Shown in pieces: positions 48,501 through 57,438 of a stretch of 64,000 nucleotides of DNA. A program made the position numbers and the translations under genes. The DNA comes from CAVZRC01 sp963777695. Lineage in GTDB: Bacteria; Planctomycetota; Planctomycetia; Isosphaerales; Isosphaeraceae. Position 1 is the first letter of the stretch. Every line of letters begins with the position of its first letter. The notes beneath the pieces are model-generated. The model ran no database searches and had not been told where the DNA came from. It saw only the letters and a program-made list of their open reading frames with translations. Location: NCBI GenBank assembly GCA_963777695.1, contig CAVZRC010000003.1, positions 4,154,001 through 4,218,000 of the forward strand, written 5' to 3'.

Positions 48501-49009
48501 CCCCCATTCGGATCGATCAGTGCGATCGAGTTCGGGATCAGGGTCGCTCCGAGCACGCCGATCGAGCTACCGCCGCCGATGCCGACGCCCGTGCTCGTCA
48601 AGTCGGCCACGGAAAAGGTCTCGGTGCTCGCGATGTCGGCGATCGCGATCCGCGGCCGAGGACTGCTCGAGCCCGGCGATCGTCCCACTGAAACTGAATG
48701 AGCTGCCGCCCGACGTGAAGCTCAGATCGCCCGTCCAGACCGTGAGCGGTGTATACGATTCGCCAGAGAATCCGATCTCGACCGCCGCATCGGTGGCGTT
48801 GTAGGTGCTCCCGCTCTCCACCAATGGTCCGTCGAGTAACAGGCTGCCCAGCGCGACCTGTGTCAGCAGTTCCGCGATTCCAGTCGTTCGGGATCGAGAA
48901 GCCGTCGGGCTCTTCTCGTCGGCGATCGCCGATCACTCGTCGAGAGGGTCCTCGGCTTCGCGACGACGCTTCGAGAGGAACGAGGGGTGTTGAGCATCGT
49001 CGGTTCCAT
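39507..49009 (-). CDS. Giant modular adhesin-like protein (about 3165 residues, seven frameshifts)
   Basis: Start at ATG 49009 or 48996. N-terminus: LLDPERLESRN, which continues with LLTQVALGSLL after a one-base correction (LESRxLL leader). Then follow about 11 repeats (PGLVIDDG, GLTLTVNDL, FYY, GSVS, FTGTFG) up to near 45,890, and an uncharacterised beta-rich region to about 44,450. Next come SdrD B/Cna-like modules (SGSLYSDLVQDGVYVSSDPALGG near 44,200, shown here as SGSLYSDLVQDGVYVSSD), an L-type lectin-like domain at about 43,830-43,140 (GGFAFVIQGSG, SVAVIFDA), seven FG-GAP repeats (DFNGDGIPDV, DLNNDGYDDL, DLNGDGFDDI), another SdrD-like module, a putative Ig domain, and DUF4214-like repeats near the end (YREYLGREASAGE). 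Breaks near 48869, 48650, 48390, 48070, 47975, 44398 and 41470. With corrections the whole reads as 3166 codons. Export leader plus adhesion domains point to a surface adhesin. Confidence 0.8.
43140..43830 (-). other. L-type lectin-like domain inside the giant adhesin
   Basis: The frame reads FSSTSGLKLIGSSAS and LTLLGSSQSDAATSAWY, then ETSYQWSMTSSGATSGGFAF continuing to VIQGSG, GYGGITPSVAVIFDA and ASITSWTLSAL. This order (jelly-roll start, FAFVIQ core, SVAVEFD-type strand) matches bacterial legume-lectin-like domains, which bind carbohydrates. The metal and sugar ligands are not fully conserved by eye, so binding is inferred. Confidence 0.6.
45890..48430 (-). repeat. Array of about 11 protein repeats of 68-86 residues within the giant adhesin
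   Basis: Each unit begins PGL(V/S/T)I followed by an (D/N)G(V/A/Q)L turn, then a beta-strand pair (for example VTVNDLDFYY, LTLSTSNLTFEYE), then F.I..GSVS and ends F(T/S)(G/A)TFG. Units in the main frame are about 70, 82, 77, 77, 71, 68, 70 and 68 residues long, with further units upstream across frameshifts. The spacing and pattern indicate an internally duplicated beta-rich domain. I cannot assign it to a named family. Confidence 0.75.
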
Positions 49010-49504
49010 GGATCGATCGATCGATTCATCATATTTCGGTGATCGAGACCGAGGCGCAATCGAGGCAACGAGGGTTGACGTGCCGCCGGATCCATACTCA
49101 GACCCCCGCAACTCGACGCTTGCCCCTGCTTAGCTGGAGGTATACCTCGTGACGTACGGTCTCCCTCCGAATGACAAGGCACTATGTCCAAGCTAGAACA
49201 CGGTTCACCGAACGAGTACACGACCACCGAGACGAAAGTCCGGCCTGCGCGTAACGCCAGCAGGTTGGTCGCCCAAAACCGATGAGGCATATCGACTTGT
49301 TGGCGGCAAGCCTCCGATCATCCGAGCCGACCGAATCAAACTCGGCCGCTTCGCGAGATATCACGCCATCAATCGAGATACTGGTCCCCGATCGCGACGC
49401 ACCGCTTTGACGGTCCGAGACTGTCGACCTAGAAGTTCGCGGAAAAGCCGTACCTCATCGGAGGTCGGGAGCCAGAGGACCTTACCGCATCGGAGAACTC
49501 TCGA
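49010..49504. other. Divergent intergenic region
   Basis: About 495 bp between the start of the giant adhesin (minus) and the AAA ATPase (plus). It presumably holds both promoters, but I see no clear consensus pair and no convincing ORF. Just at the adhesin start lies a short ATCG tandem (49011-49024) that is nearly palindromic. Confidence 0.5.
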
Positions 49505-50827
49505 ATGGGCATCTCAGCCCCTTCCGTGCTGGGCAACATGCCGGTTGACGCCGGGGCGAATGGCAAGAAGCCATTTGTCCCCAGGGCCGTGACGAACTTC
49601 GAGGAGACCGGCCTCAGTCCCGCGATGATCGAGAGCCTGGTCCTGAAGTTCCTGGCCAATATCGGGAGCTCGTCGGGGCGTCGGATCGCCACCGAGCTGG
49701 GGCTGCCATTCGGCCCGTTCCCCGATTTCCTCCGGCAGCTCAAGAACCAGCAGATCGTGGCCTATACCAACTCGGCGACGGCCAACGATTACATCTATTC
49801 GCTGACCGACGCCGGGCGGATGCGCGAAACTCTACTTCGAGGAATGCGCCTATGTCGGCACGGCACCGGTGCCTTTCGACGACTATCTTGCTTCGGTCTC
49901 TGCCCAGACGATCACGACCGAGCATCCCAAGGAAGCCGACCTGCGCCGGGCGTTCTCCGACCTGCTGGTCTCCGACGCGATCTTCGCGATGCTCGGGCCG
50001 GCGATCAATTCCGGCCGCGGGATGTTCCTCTACGGATATCCCGGCAACGGCAAGACCAGCATCGCCGAGCGCATCACCCGATGCTTCGGCTCGACCGTCT
50101 GGATCCCCAGGGTCTTGTTCGTGGAAGGCCAGATCATCAAGCTCTTCGACATGGCCAACCACGAGCCGATCGAGATCGAGAGCACCGGCGGATTGCTCGA
50201 CGAGTTCGAGGCCGACCGCCGCTGGGTCCGCATCAGCGCCCGACGATCGTCGCCGGAGGCGAGTTGCGGATGGAGGATCTCGAGATCCACTACGACCATT
50301 CGACGAAGTTCAGCGAGGCCCCGCTCCAGCTCAAGAGCAACCTCGGCACCTTCTTGATCGACGACTTCGGCCGCCAGCGGATGCAGCCGCTCGAACTGCT
50401 GAATCGCTGGATCGTCCCGCTGGAGAAGCGGTACGATTTCCTCAGCCTGGCCAACGGCAAGAAGATCCGCGTGCCGTTCGACCAACTGATCCTCTTCTCG
50501 ACGAACCTCGAGCCCAAGAACCTCGTCGACGAGGCGTTCCTCCGCCGGATCCCCTACAAGATCAACGCGGCGGACCCGACCGAGCCGATGTTCCGCAAGA
50601 TGATCGACATCTTCGCGCCCAAGCTGGGCTTCAAGGAGGTGGATGGCGCGGCGGTGGACTACCTGGTCCAGCACCACTACCAGCGGGTCGGGCGGCCGTT
50701 CCGCTGCTGCCAGCCTCGCGACCTCCTCCTCCAGGTCCGCAACTACTGCATCTACAACGAACTGCCTCTCGAGCTGAAGCCCGAATACTTCGACTTCGCC
50801 GCGATGAATTACTTCACGGTCACGTAA
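49505..50827 (+). CDS. AAA+ ATPase with N-terminal winged-helix-like region (two frameshifts)
   Basis: About 440 residues after correction; ATG 49505 is preceded by GGAG at 9 nt. N-terminal region: ETGLSPAMIESLVLKFLANI and GRRIATELGLPFGPFPDFLR, a winged-helix or DNA-binding-like segment. ATPase core: MFLYGYPGNGKTSIAERITR (Walker A), TFLIDDFGRQRMQPLELLNR (Walker B), LILFSTNLEPKNLVDEAFLR (sensor 1 and arginine finger region), and a C-terminal lid with RPFRCCQPRDLLLQVRNY. Frame changes near 49828 (one extra base) and 50235 (AAG read as AG) interrupt it; the length stays divisible by three. The protein family is common in planctomycetes and near secretion or pilus genes elsewhere; its role is not established. 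Confidence 0.8.
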   Translation: MGISAPSVLGNMPVDAGANGKKPFVPRAVTNFEETGLSPAMIESLVLKFLANIGSSSGRRIATELGLPFGPFPDFLRQLKNQQIVAYTNSATANDYIYSLTDAGRMRETLLRGMRLCRHGTGAFRRLSCFGLCPDDHDRASQGSRPAPGVLRPAGLRRDLRDARAGDQFRPRDVPLRISRQRQDQHRRAHHPMLRLDRLDPQGLVRGRPDHQALRHGQPRADRDREHRRIARRVRGRPPLGPHQRPTIVAGGELRMEDLEIHYDHSTKFSEAPLQLKSNLGTFLIDDFGRQRMQPLELLNRWIVPLEKRYDFLSLANGKKIRVPFDQLILFSTNLEPKNLVDEAFLRRIPYKINAADPTEPMFRKMIDIFAPKLGFKEVDGAAVDYLVQHHYQRVGRPFRCCQPRDLLLQVRNYCIYNELPLELKPEYFDFAAMNYFTVT

Positions 50828-50914
50828 GGCGGTGACTGGTGGCGAGTGAAGACGATTCATTGTTATTCTCTAGCTTGGAGCCACTTGCCACCTGCCAATG
50901 CTGAAGTGAAATCC

Positions 50915-52256
50915 GTGGTGGAATTGACCGACTTCGATTATGACGTGGCCATCCTGGGCGCGGGGGCCGCGGGATTGATCGCCGCCACACGCGCCGCGGA
51001 ATGCGGGCGCGGGTCGTCTTGCTGGAGAAGAACCGTCGGGCCGGCGTGAAGATCCTGATCTCCGGCGGCACCCGTTGCAATCTGACCAACGCCCGGGGCC
51101 TACGCCGGCTCGACGTCGTCTCCGGCCTGATCGACGCGGCCTACGATCCCGCGCAGAATCGCGGAATCCGGTCCATCCAGCAGGGATTCGGCGCGAACGG
51201 TGCCTTCCTCGGCCCAGCGCTGAAGCGGTTCGACGTCGATGCGACCGTCCGCATGTTCGAGGAGGCGGGCGTCGCGACGAAAGTCGAGGGGAACGGCAAG
51301 ATCTTCCCGGCCTCGGATCGCGCGACCGATGTCCTGGAGGCACTCCTGCGTCGGCTCGAGCACTCGGGCGCGACGCTCCGCTGCCTGAGCCCCGTCCGTG
51401 AGCTCGAGCGAATCGAGGAAGGCTCCGGCGCGGACCGGGGTTCGCGGTGCGTCTGCAGGACGCGGTCATCACCGCGCGCAGAGCGATCGTCGCGGTCGGG
51501 GGCCGGTCTTATCCGGGCTGCGGGACGACCGGCGACGGCTACGAGATCGCGCGGCGGTTCGGCCACACGATCGTCGATCCCCGGCCGGCACTGGTCCCGC
51601 TCCGCGTCGGCGCCGACTGGGTTTCCGACATGAAGGGAATCAGCCTGGTCAACGTCGTCGCCTCGATCCACTCCGCAGATGACGCCATGCTCCAGGAACG
51701 TCGGGAGGCGGTGCTGTTCGCCCACTTCGGGCTCACCGGCCCGGCTATCCTCGACGTCAGCCGCGCCGTGGCGCGGTCGGACGAAGTCGATCGACTCGCG
51801 CTCCACCTGGACCTGGTCCCTGGGGTCGCCCGCGACGAGCTGGAGCGGGATCTCCAGGTATCGAGCCGGCAGGGGCGCCGATCGGTGGTCTCTCTCTTGC
51901 CCGTCGTCTTCCCGCGCCGACTGGCCGAATCGGTGGTCAGCGTCGCCGGGATCCCACCGGACCGGATCGGGCCGGACCTGTCGCGCGACGAGCGCCGGCG
52001 CCTCGTCGCGGCAATCAAGGGGCTTTCGCTGCCGATTCGGGGGACCCTCGGCTTCGAGAAGGCCGAGGTCACCAGCGGAGGCGTCTGCCTCGATGAGGTC
52101 GATCCCCGGACGCTCGAAAGCCGGATCGTCCCCGGACTGCACATCGCCGGCGAGGTCCTGGACCTCGACGGCCTGATCGGCGGCTACAATTTCCAGGCGG
52201 CCTGGAGCACCGGCTGGCTCGCGGGAGAGACGGCCGCCGCGCTGGCAATAACGTGA
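50915..52256 (+). CDS. HI0933/YhiN-family FAD-dependent flavoprotein (two frameshifts)
   Basis: About 447 residues from GTG 50915 (an upstream ATG at 50846 is possible). FAD-binding start: DFDYDVAILGAGAAGLIAAT. One missing G near 51004 (GGGG read as GGG) leads into ARVVLLEKNRRAGVKILISG, GGTRCNLTNARGL, FGANGAFLGPAL and GNGKIFPASDRATDVLEAL. A second missing G at 51437-51440 leads into FAVRLQDAVI, IVAVGGRSYPGCGTTGDGYE, LFAHFGLTGPAILDVSRAV, EVTSGGVCLDEVDPRTLESR and LDLDGLIGGYNFQAAWSTGW. These are HI0933-family landmarks (NAD(P)/FAD-dependent oxidoreductase; substrate unknown). It lies 87 nt after the ATPase and is convergent with the acyl-CoA ligase. Confidence 0.87.
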
Positions 52257-52277
52257 ATCGGACAGGCGTGTCTCGGG

Positions 52278-53966
52278 CTACGCCGTCTCGATCCGCGCCG
52301 CTTCGGAGAGCCCCAGGTCGCCGATCGCATGTTCCTTCAGGACGTGTTTGCGGATCTTTCCGGTCACGGTCCGCGGGAGGCTCTCGACGATCATGAGGTA
52401 TTGCGGGACCTTGAAATAAGCGATCTGGCCGTGGCAGTATTGCTTCAGCTCGTCGGGGGTCACGGTCTCGCCCCGCTTGGCGACGACCCAGGCCGCGACG
52501 ACCTCGCCGTATTTGGCGTCGGGGAGGCCGGCCACGGCGACCTCGGCCACCGCGGGGTGATGATGGAGGAACTCCTCGACCTCGGGCGGATAGATGTTCT
52601 CGCCGCCTCGGATGATCAGCTCCTTGCTCCGGCCGACGATCCGGAAATTGCCGTCGGTGCGGCAACGTGCCAGGTCGCCGGTATGGAGCCAGCCGTCGAG
52701 ATCGACGGCCCGCGCCGTGGCCTCGGGATTGTTGTAATAGCCGGCCATCACGCAATGGCCCCGCACGCAGAGCTCGCCCGCCTCGTCGGTGCCCCGCTCG
52801 CGGCCAGTCGCCGGGTCGACCAGCTTGACCTCGAGGCCCGGGATCGGATGGCCCACCGTCCCGACCCGGACCTCGATCGGGTCGTCGGCCGAGGTGAACG
52901 TGATGATCGGAGAGGCCTCGGTCTGACCGTAGCCGATGCAGACCTCCCGGATCCCCATCGAGGTGACGACCTTCTCCATCAACGGTAACGGGCACGGGGC
53001 ACCCGACATGATGCCGGTACGCAGGCTCTTCAGGTCGAAGCGGTCGAACTCGGGATGGCCGAGCTGGGCCACGTACATCGTCGGCACGCCGTAGACCGAC
53101 GTGCAACGCTCGGCCTCGATGGCCGTCAGCGTGGCCCCCGCGTCGAACGTCGGCGCCGGGACCACCAACGTCGCCCCATCAGACGGCGCAGACCAGGGTG
53201 CCCAGTACGCACCCGAAACAATGATAGAACGGCACCGGAACGCAGACGCGATCCTGAGCCGAATATCGCAGTCGACCACCGGTATAATAGGCGTTCAACA
53301 GGACGTTCCGGTGCGTGAGCATCGCGCCCTTGGGCAGGCCGGTCGTCCCCGAGGTGAATTGCATGTTGTAGACGTCGCCGGCCCGTGCCGAGCCGGCGCG
53401 ATCCGCCAGCTCGGCCCGCGACGACTCATCTCCCCCTCGAGCTCGGACCAGGTCCACCAGGCGGGGCCGGGCGATTCGCCCAGGGCGATCAGTCGCTCGA
53501 GCCGGGGGAATTGTTCGGAAGACCAGTCGCGAGACGTCGCCCCGGCCACCTCGGGGCAGAGGGACTCGACCATCACCACGAAATTCGAGCCCTTGAACGG
53601 CGCGCCGACGACGAGCGTCGCCACATCGGCCATCGCCAGGGTGTCATGCAGCTCGTGGACCCGATAGGCCGGGTTCACGTTCACGAGCACGGCGCCGATC
53701 CGGCCGGCGGCGAATTGCACGACCACCCATTCCGGCACGTTCATCGACCAGATGCCGATGTGCTCGCCCCGCTCGACGCCCATCGCGATCAGCGACTCGG
53801 CGATCCGGTCCACTCGCTCGTCCAGCTCGCGCCAGGACCATCGGAGGCCGAGGCCGGGAAAGACCAGGGCGTCACGATCGGGATGGAGCGCGGCCGTGCG
53901 CCCCAGCACGCTCCCGACCGTCTCATCGGCCACCCAGGGGAGCGGCGTTTCAGGATCCTGGGCCAT
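52278..53966 (-). CDS. AMP-binding acyl-CoA ligase/synthetase (two frameshifts)
   Basis: About 562 residues after correction, ANL superfamily: ATP-dependent activation of a carboxylic acid to its CoA thioester. N-terminus: SVLGRTAALHPDRDALVFPG and WRELDERVDRIAESLIAMGV. Core: YNMQFTSGTTGLPKGAMLTH (AMP-binding P-loop), VPFYHCFGCVLGTL, GYGQTEASPIITF, GELCVRGHCVMAGYYNNPEA, GWLHTGDLARCR and GRSKELIIRGGENIYPPEVE, and the C-terminal catalytic lysine region LPRTVTGKIRKHVLKEHAIG. Breaks near 53434 (CCCCC one base short) and 53180 (one extra base). It is the last gene of the acyl-CoA catabolic run and is convergent with the HI0933 gene. The substrate is probably a medium or branched-chain acid. Confidence 0.9.
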
Positions 53967-53987
53967 GCGTGAGCCCCCTTTCCAGAC

Positions 53988-54030
53988 TTGCGGATTACGG
54001 ATTGCAGATTACGGATCACAGATTACCGGA
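53988..54030. repeat. Short tandem repeat, about 14 bp period
   Basis: Three units: TTGCGGATTACGGA, TTGCAGATTACGGA and TCACAGATTACCGGA. It lies in the gap between the enoyl-CoA hydratase stop and the acyl-CoA ligase start. Confidence 0.7.
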
Positions 54031-54109
54031 TGCCGACGGTATACAACTCGGCATGGCTGTGCGTTCGCCAGTTTGTTTCGAACGCCGAAGCTGTGGCTTC
54101 GGCCGATCA

Positions 54110-54911
54110 TCATTGCGAGCGAGGCGACGGGGCGGCCCAGCGCGGCGGTCGCTTCTCGACGAAGGCGAGGATCCCTTCGTGGGCCTCCTCGGAGGCCCGG
54201 ATGACGGCGCTGATGGCCGCGGCGCCCCGGAGGTTCTGGGGGCGGCCTTCGGACTCGTCGAGGAGGCGCTTGGTCGTGGCCATGGCGATCGGGGCGCATT
54301 CGACCAGGCCCTGCGCGATCAGGATGGCCTCCTCCAGGCATCGGTCCGGCGCCGTGACGGCATTGACGAGCCCCCAGTCGAGCGCCTGCTTGCTGGGGAT
54401 GAGGTCGCCGGACAGGAGGAGCTGCCGAGCACGACGGTCGCCGACCTGTCGGGACAGGTCGTGCATGACGATGGCGGCGACCAGGCCGCGGCGGACCTCG
54501 GGGTAGCCGATGCGTGCGGACTCGGAGGCGACCGCCAGGTCGCAGGCCGCCATCAACCCGGCGCCGCCGGCGAGCGCGTCGCCGTTGACCGCGGCGATCA
54601 CCGGTTTGGGTAAGGTGTGGATGCAATGGACCAGGTCGGCGAATTCCTTGAGCACGGCGACCATCGCGTGCTCGCCGTCGGCCGCCGCGTGCATGTCGGC
54701 GGCCTCCTTGAGGTCCATGCCGGTCGAGAAGGCGACGCCGGCCCCCGTCAGCACGACCGCGCGGGCTCCCAGGTCGAACTCCCAGCTCGTCAACGGCATC
54801 GCGGAGCTGGGCCAGCAATGCCCGCGACAGCGCGTTGCGACGTTCCGGGCGATTCAAGGTCAGGATCGCGACCGGACCGCGATCCTCGCGCGTGAGGAGA
54901 CGTGTGCTCAT
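54110..54911 (-). CDS. Enoyl-CoA hydratase/isomerase (frameshifted)
   Basis: About 266 residues from ATG 54911. Starts STRLLTREDRGPVAILTLNR, PERRNALSRALLAQLRDAVD, then one extra base near 54779 shifts the frame, and it continues EFDLGARAVVLTGAGVAFST, GMDLKEAADM, KPVIAAVNGDALAGGAGLMA (oxyanion hole), CDLAVASESARIGYPEVRRG, LLLSGDLIPSKQALDWGLVN and ATTKRLLDE. These are crotonase-family landmarks; a methylglutaconyl-CoA or geranyl/isohexenyl-type hydratase fits the neighbours. The ATG overlaps the stop of the upstream AtuA-related subunit gene (ATGA), a sign of translational coupling. Confidence 0.88.
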
Positions 54912-55276
54912 GGGTTCGAGACCTCCGGGACGGGGATGGGTCGATCGTCGGGGATGGGCACTTGCAGTTCCAGCAGCACGACGCCCAGCGCCTTGCCTTG
55001 CGTGTCCAGACGGAGCGAGCGGCTGGCGCCGCCGGCCAGGGCACGCTCGATCACGAAATTGAACGCGTGGAGCCGGGGCAATTCGTATCGCAGGACGGAG
55101 CCGATCCCCATCGGGCGCAAGAAATCGGCGACGACCGCCTCGGTCAGGTGGCACTCGAGACAGGCGTAGGCCGTGGCATCGAACGCCACCACGCCGATGT
55201 TGGATCGATTCCCCTTGTCGCCGCTGCGAGTGTGCGCCAGGTCGCCCAGTCGTATCGTTCGAATGTCTTGGGCCAT
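54908..55276 (-). CDS. AtuA-related small subunit (C-terminal ferredoxin-fold domain)
   Basis: 122 residues. Begins MAQDIRTIRLGDLAHTRSGD, then KGNRSNIGVVAFDATAYACL and ENFVI-like VIERALAGGASRSLRLDTQG, ending with ELQVPIPDD. This is the small domain that in many species is fused to, or encoded just after, the DUF1446/AtuA protein of acyclic terpene utilisation. It is placed directly after the AtuA gene (48 nt) and overlaps the hydratase start. Biochemical role is not established for the family. Confidence 0.8.
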   Translation of the reverse strand: MAQDIRTIRLGDLAHTRSGDKGNRSNIGVVAFDATAYACLECHLTEAVVADFLRPMGIGSVLRYELPRLHAFNFVIERALAGGASRSLRLDTQGKALGVVLLELQVPIPDDRPIPVPEVSNP

Positions 55277-55324
55277 TGTCGATGCTTACCCACCTGGTCA
55301 TCAAGGACGTGTTGCCGACGGGAG

Positions 55325-56743
55325 TCATGCGGAGGACATCCCGGCCCATTCTACGGCGGTCTGGACTTCGACGGCGATCCGCATCTCGGCCAGCGAACGA
55401 GGCACGAGGGCCGGCCAGTAGCCGAAGGCAGGGCGGGGCGTGGGCCGTCCGGCCGTGTATCCGACGATCCCGGGCGGGCCGGCCGTGACCAGGGGAGCCA
55501 GCTCGCGACAGAACCGCTCGACCGCCGCGCGAACGGGGTCGCGGACGGTCACCCTCAGCACGACCTCGAACGGGGGCGTCGTCGGGCGGACCACTCCGGG
55601 CGCCACGTCGCCGGCGCCGAAGCATTCGACCAGCGTGTCGTCCAGTTGGTATCCCGCCCGTCGGACCCGCTCCAGGATCAATTCACCGGCGGAACGAGCC
55701 TTGGCCTCGGCATCGCGGCCCACGACGGCGAGCATGCCGCTGGCCGTCCAGCCGTCGCGGTAGACCGCGACCAGCTTGAGCCGATCCGACGGCGGATTCC
55801 CGACGGCCCCGCTCAAGGCGACGCGATCGGTCCCCCGCGCCGCCATCGTCAATTGCGTGAAATCCACGTCGACATCGGGCGTACGATACCGCGCGGGGTC
55901 GTCGATCTCGTAGAGGAGCTGTTCGGCGACGGTCGCGACGCTGACCCGTCCGCCGGTGCCCGCCGGCTTGGTGATCGCGACGGAGCCATCCTCCTGAATT
56001 TCCGCGATCGGATAGCCGATACCGGCGAGGTCCGGGATCTCGCGCCAGGCGTTCCAGAGCCCACCGGTCGCCTGGGCGCCGCACTCGATCAGGTGACCGG
56101 CCGTCGATGCCGCGGACAAACGGTGCCAGTCATCCCAGCGCCAGCCGAAATGGGCCGCCGCCGGGCCGACGGTCAACGAGGCGTCGGCGACCCGGCCGGT
56201 CAGGATGAGCCGAGAGCCCCTCTCCCACGCCTCGGCGATCGGCCGCGCGCCGAGGTAGACGTTGGCCGCCACCAGCCGCCCGGCGACCCCGGCGATCGGC
56301 TCGCCGGTCTCCAGGTGGGCCAGGTCGACCCCCTGCTCGATCCAGGCGGGGATCCGGTCCAGGACATCGTCGCCCGTAACCACCCCGACGGGCGTCTCCC
56401 CGAGTCCGGCACGTGCCAGGATCTCGCCGCAACGCGCCGCGCACGAGCGTGGGTTCAACCCCCCGGCGTTGGTGACGATCCGCAAGCCCGGCTGCTCGAT
56501 CAGGATCGGGGCCAGCCGTTGGACGAGCTCGGGGAAGTCGGTCACGTAGCCCGCGCCGGGGTCCTTGCTCCGAAGATGGCTCAGGATCGCCATCGTCAGC
56601 TCGGCGAGGTATTCGAGCGTGAGCACGTCGAGCTGCCCGTCGCGCGCCAGCAGGTACGGTGCGTCGAGGTTGTCGCCCCAGAAGCCCGCGCCATTGCCCA
56701 CGCGCAGGACTCCGTTCGCTCGATCGGGCGGCGTGATGCTCAT
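55325..56743 (-). CDS. atuA: AtuA-family protein (DUF1446)
   Basis: 472 residues from ATG 56743 (MSITPPDRANG); the longer frame starts at 56758. Landmarks: LRVGNGAGFWGDNLDAPYLL, LDVLTLEYLAELTMAIL, LRIVTNAGGLNPRSCAARCG, LILTGRVADASLTVGPAAAH, DWHRLSAASTAGHLIECGAQ, TGGLWNAWREIPDLAGIGYP and YEIDDPARYRTPDVDVDFTQ. The DUF1446 family is required for citronellol/geraniol catabolism in pseudomonads (Atu pathway) and is often linked to leucine/isovalerate genes; its reaction is not well defined. Context here is carboxylase, enoyl-CoA hydratase and acyl-CoA ligase in one orientation. Confidence 0.87.
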   Translation of the reverse strand: MSITPPDRANGVLRVGNGAGFWGDNLDAPYLLARDGQLDVLTLEYLAELTMAILSHLRSKDPGAGYVTDFPELVQRLAPILIEQPGLRIVTNAGGLNPRSCAARCGEILARAGLGETPVGVVTGDDVLDRIPAWIEQGVDLAHLETGEPIAGVAGRLVAANVYLGARPIAEAWERGSRLILTGRVADASLTVGPAAAHFGWRWDDWHRLSAASTAGHLIECGAQATGGLWNAWREIPDLAGIGYPIAEIQEDGSVAITKPAGTGGRVSVATVAEQLLYEIDDPARYRTPDVDVDFTQLTMAARGTDRVALSGAVGNPPSDRLKLVAVYRDGWTASGMLAVVGRDAEAKARSAGELILERVRRAGYQLDDTLVECFGAGDVAPGVVRPTTPPFEVVLRVTVRDPVRAAVERFCRELAPLVTAGPPGIVGYTAGRPTPRPAFGYWPALVPRSLAEMRIAVEVQTAVEWAGMSSA

Positions 56744-56782
56744 CGCGAGAATCTCCAAGCCGTGTCGTGAGGCACCACGAAT

Positions 56783-57379
56783 TCAGCGAGCGACGGCCAG
56801 CAAGATGCCCAGGATCTTGCCGAGCTGGTACAGATAATACTCCGGGAGATCGATGAAGGCGCAGTCACCTTCAAGCTTAAGAAACCGCCAGATGCTGCCC
56901 GTAGTCACGGCGCCATGGATCACCGGCGTCGAAAGTCCTTCTCGCTCGTTGAAAGTCCGTGCACCGACCATCGCCGCGATGCATTGACCCAGGCCGTTGT
57001 TGATGTCCTCGCGCTTGGCTTCGACGACAGCGACCACAGGATGGCTGAGAAAGAAACGCTCGGGGGAGAGGGCCAGCAAGTAGTCGCAAACACCGCTGAG
57101 GCCCCGGTCCTTATCCACATCGAGAGAGAGACCCGAGAAGAGGTTGAAGCGGTGGTCCGAGGCCTCGACTGCCTCCATTAGGATCGGAGCGATGATCATC
57201 TCAGACCTGGCCTTTTCGGTATTCATCGCCAATGCCGCGAGGCTCCATTTATCGAGGAACCCACGGAGCCAAGGGCTTACCTCGACCTCGGCGGTTGCAC
57301 CGTGGAGATTGGTGTCCTCACGCATTGTCAGGCCGAACCTTTCCCGGACCGTTTTCAGGTTGAAATCGCTGTATGCCAT
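56783..57379 (-). CDS. PD-(D/E)XK-like hypothetical protein in the catabolic operon
   Basis: 198 residues from ATG 57379 (MAYSDFNLKTVRERFGL). Landmarks: ARSEMIIAPILMEAVEAS, NLFSGLSLDVDKDRGLSGVC, CDYLLALSPERFF, VVAVVEAKREDINNGLGQCI, HGAVTTGSIWRFLKLEGD and YYLYQLGKILGILL. The CDYLL Asp and the EAK pair fit the D...ExK core of PD-(D/E)XK nuclease-like folds, and the same kind of protein occurs in cyanobacteria and planctomycetes as an unassigned family. No DNA-modification or toxin gene is beside it. It lies 59 nt after the carboxylase and 39 nt before atuA, within the run, so transcription is probably shared. Function unknown. Confidence 0.75.
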   Translation of the reverse strand: MAYSDFNLKTVRERFGLTMREDTNLHGATAEVEVSPWLRGFLDKWSLAALAMNTEKARSEMIIAPILMEAVEASDHRFNLFSGLSLDVDKDRGLSGVCDYLLALSPERFFLSHPVVAVVEAKREDINNGLGQCIAAMVGARTFNEREGLSTPVIHGAVTTGSIWRFLKLEGDCAFIDLPEYYLYQLGKILGILLAVAR

Positions 57380-57438
57380 TAATCTTGATCCGAAGGGTTC
57401 TCTGGACTGGAACAGCCCATCCGGTAAGTCTCTTGGGA

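Noticed and set aside
49009..49030. ATCG tandem near the giant adhesin start as a recombination or origin site
   Set aside because: Too short, and it lies at the start codon region; no second copy or DnaA-like box seen.
29385..51447. Programmed ribosomal frameshifting as an explanation for the many broken genes
   Set aside because: Unrelated housekeeping genes are affected, both missing and extra bases occur, and there is no common slippery site; sequencing error is simpler.
54902..56770. 622-residue plus-strand frame opposite atuA and its small subunit
   Set aside because: The minus strand shows conserved AtuA-family motifs; this is a shadow frame.
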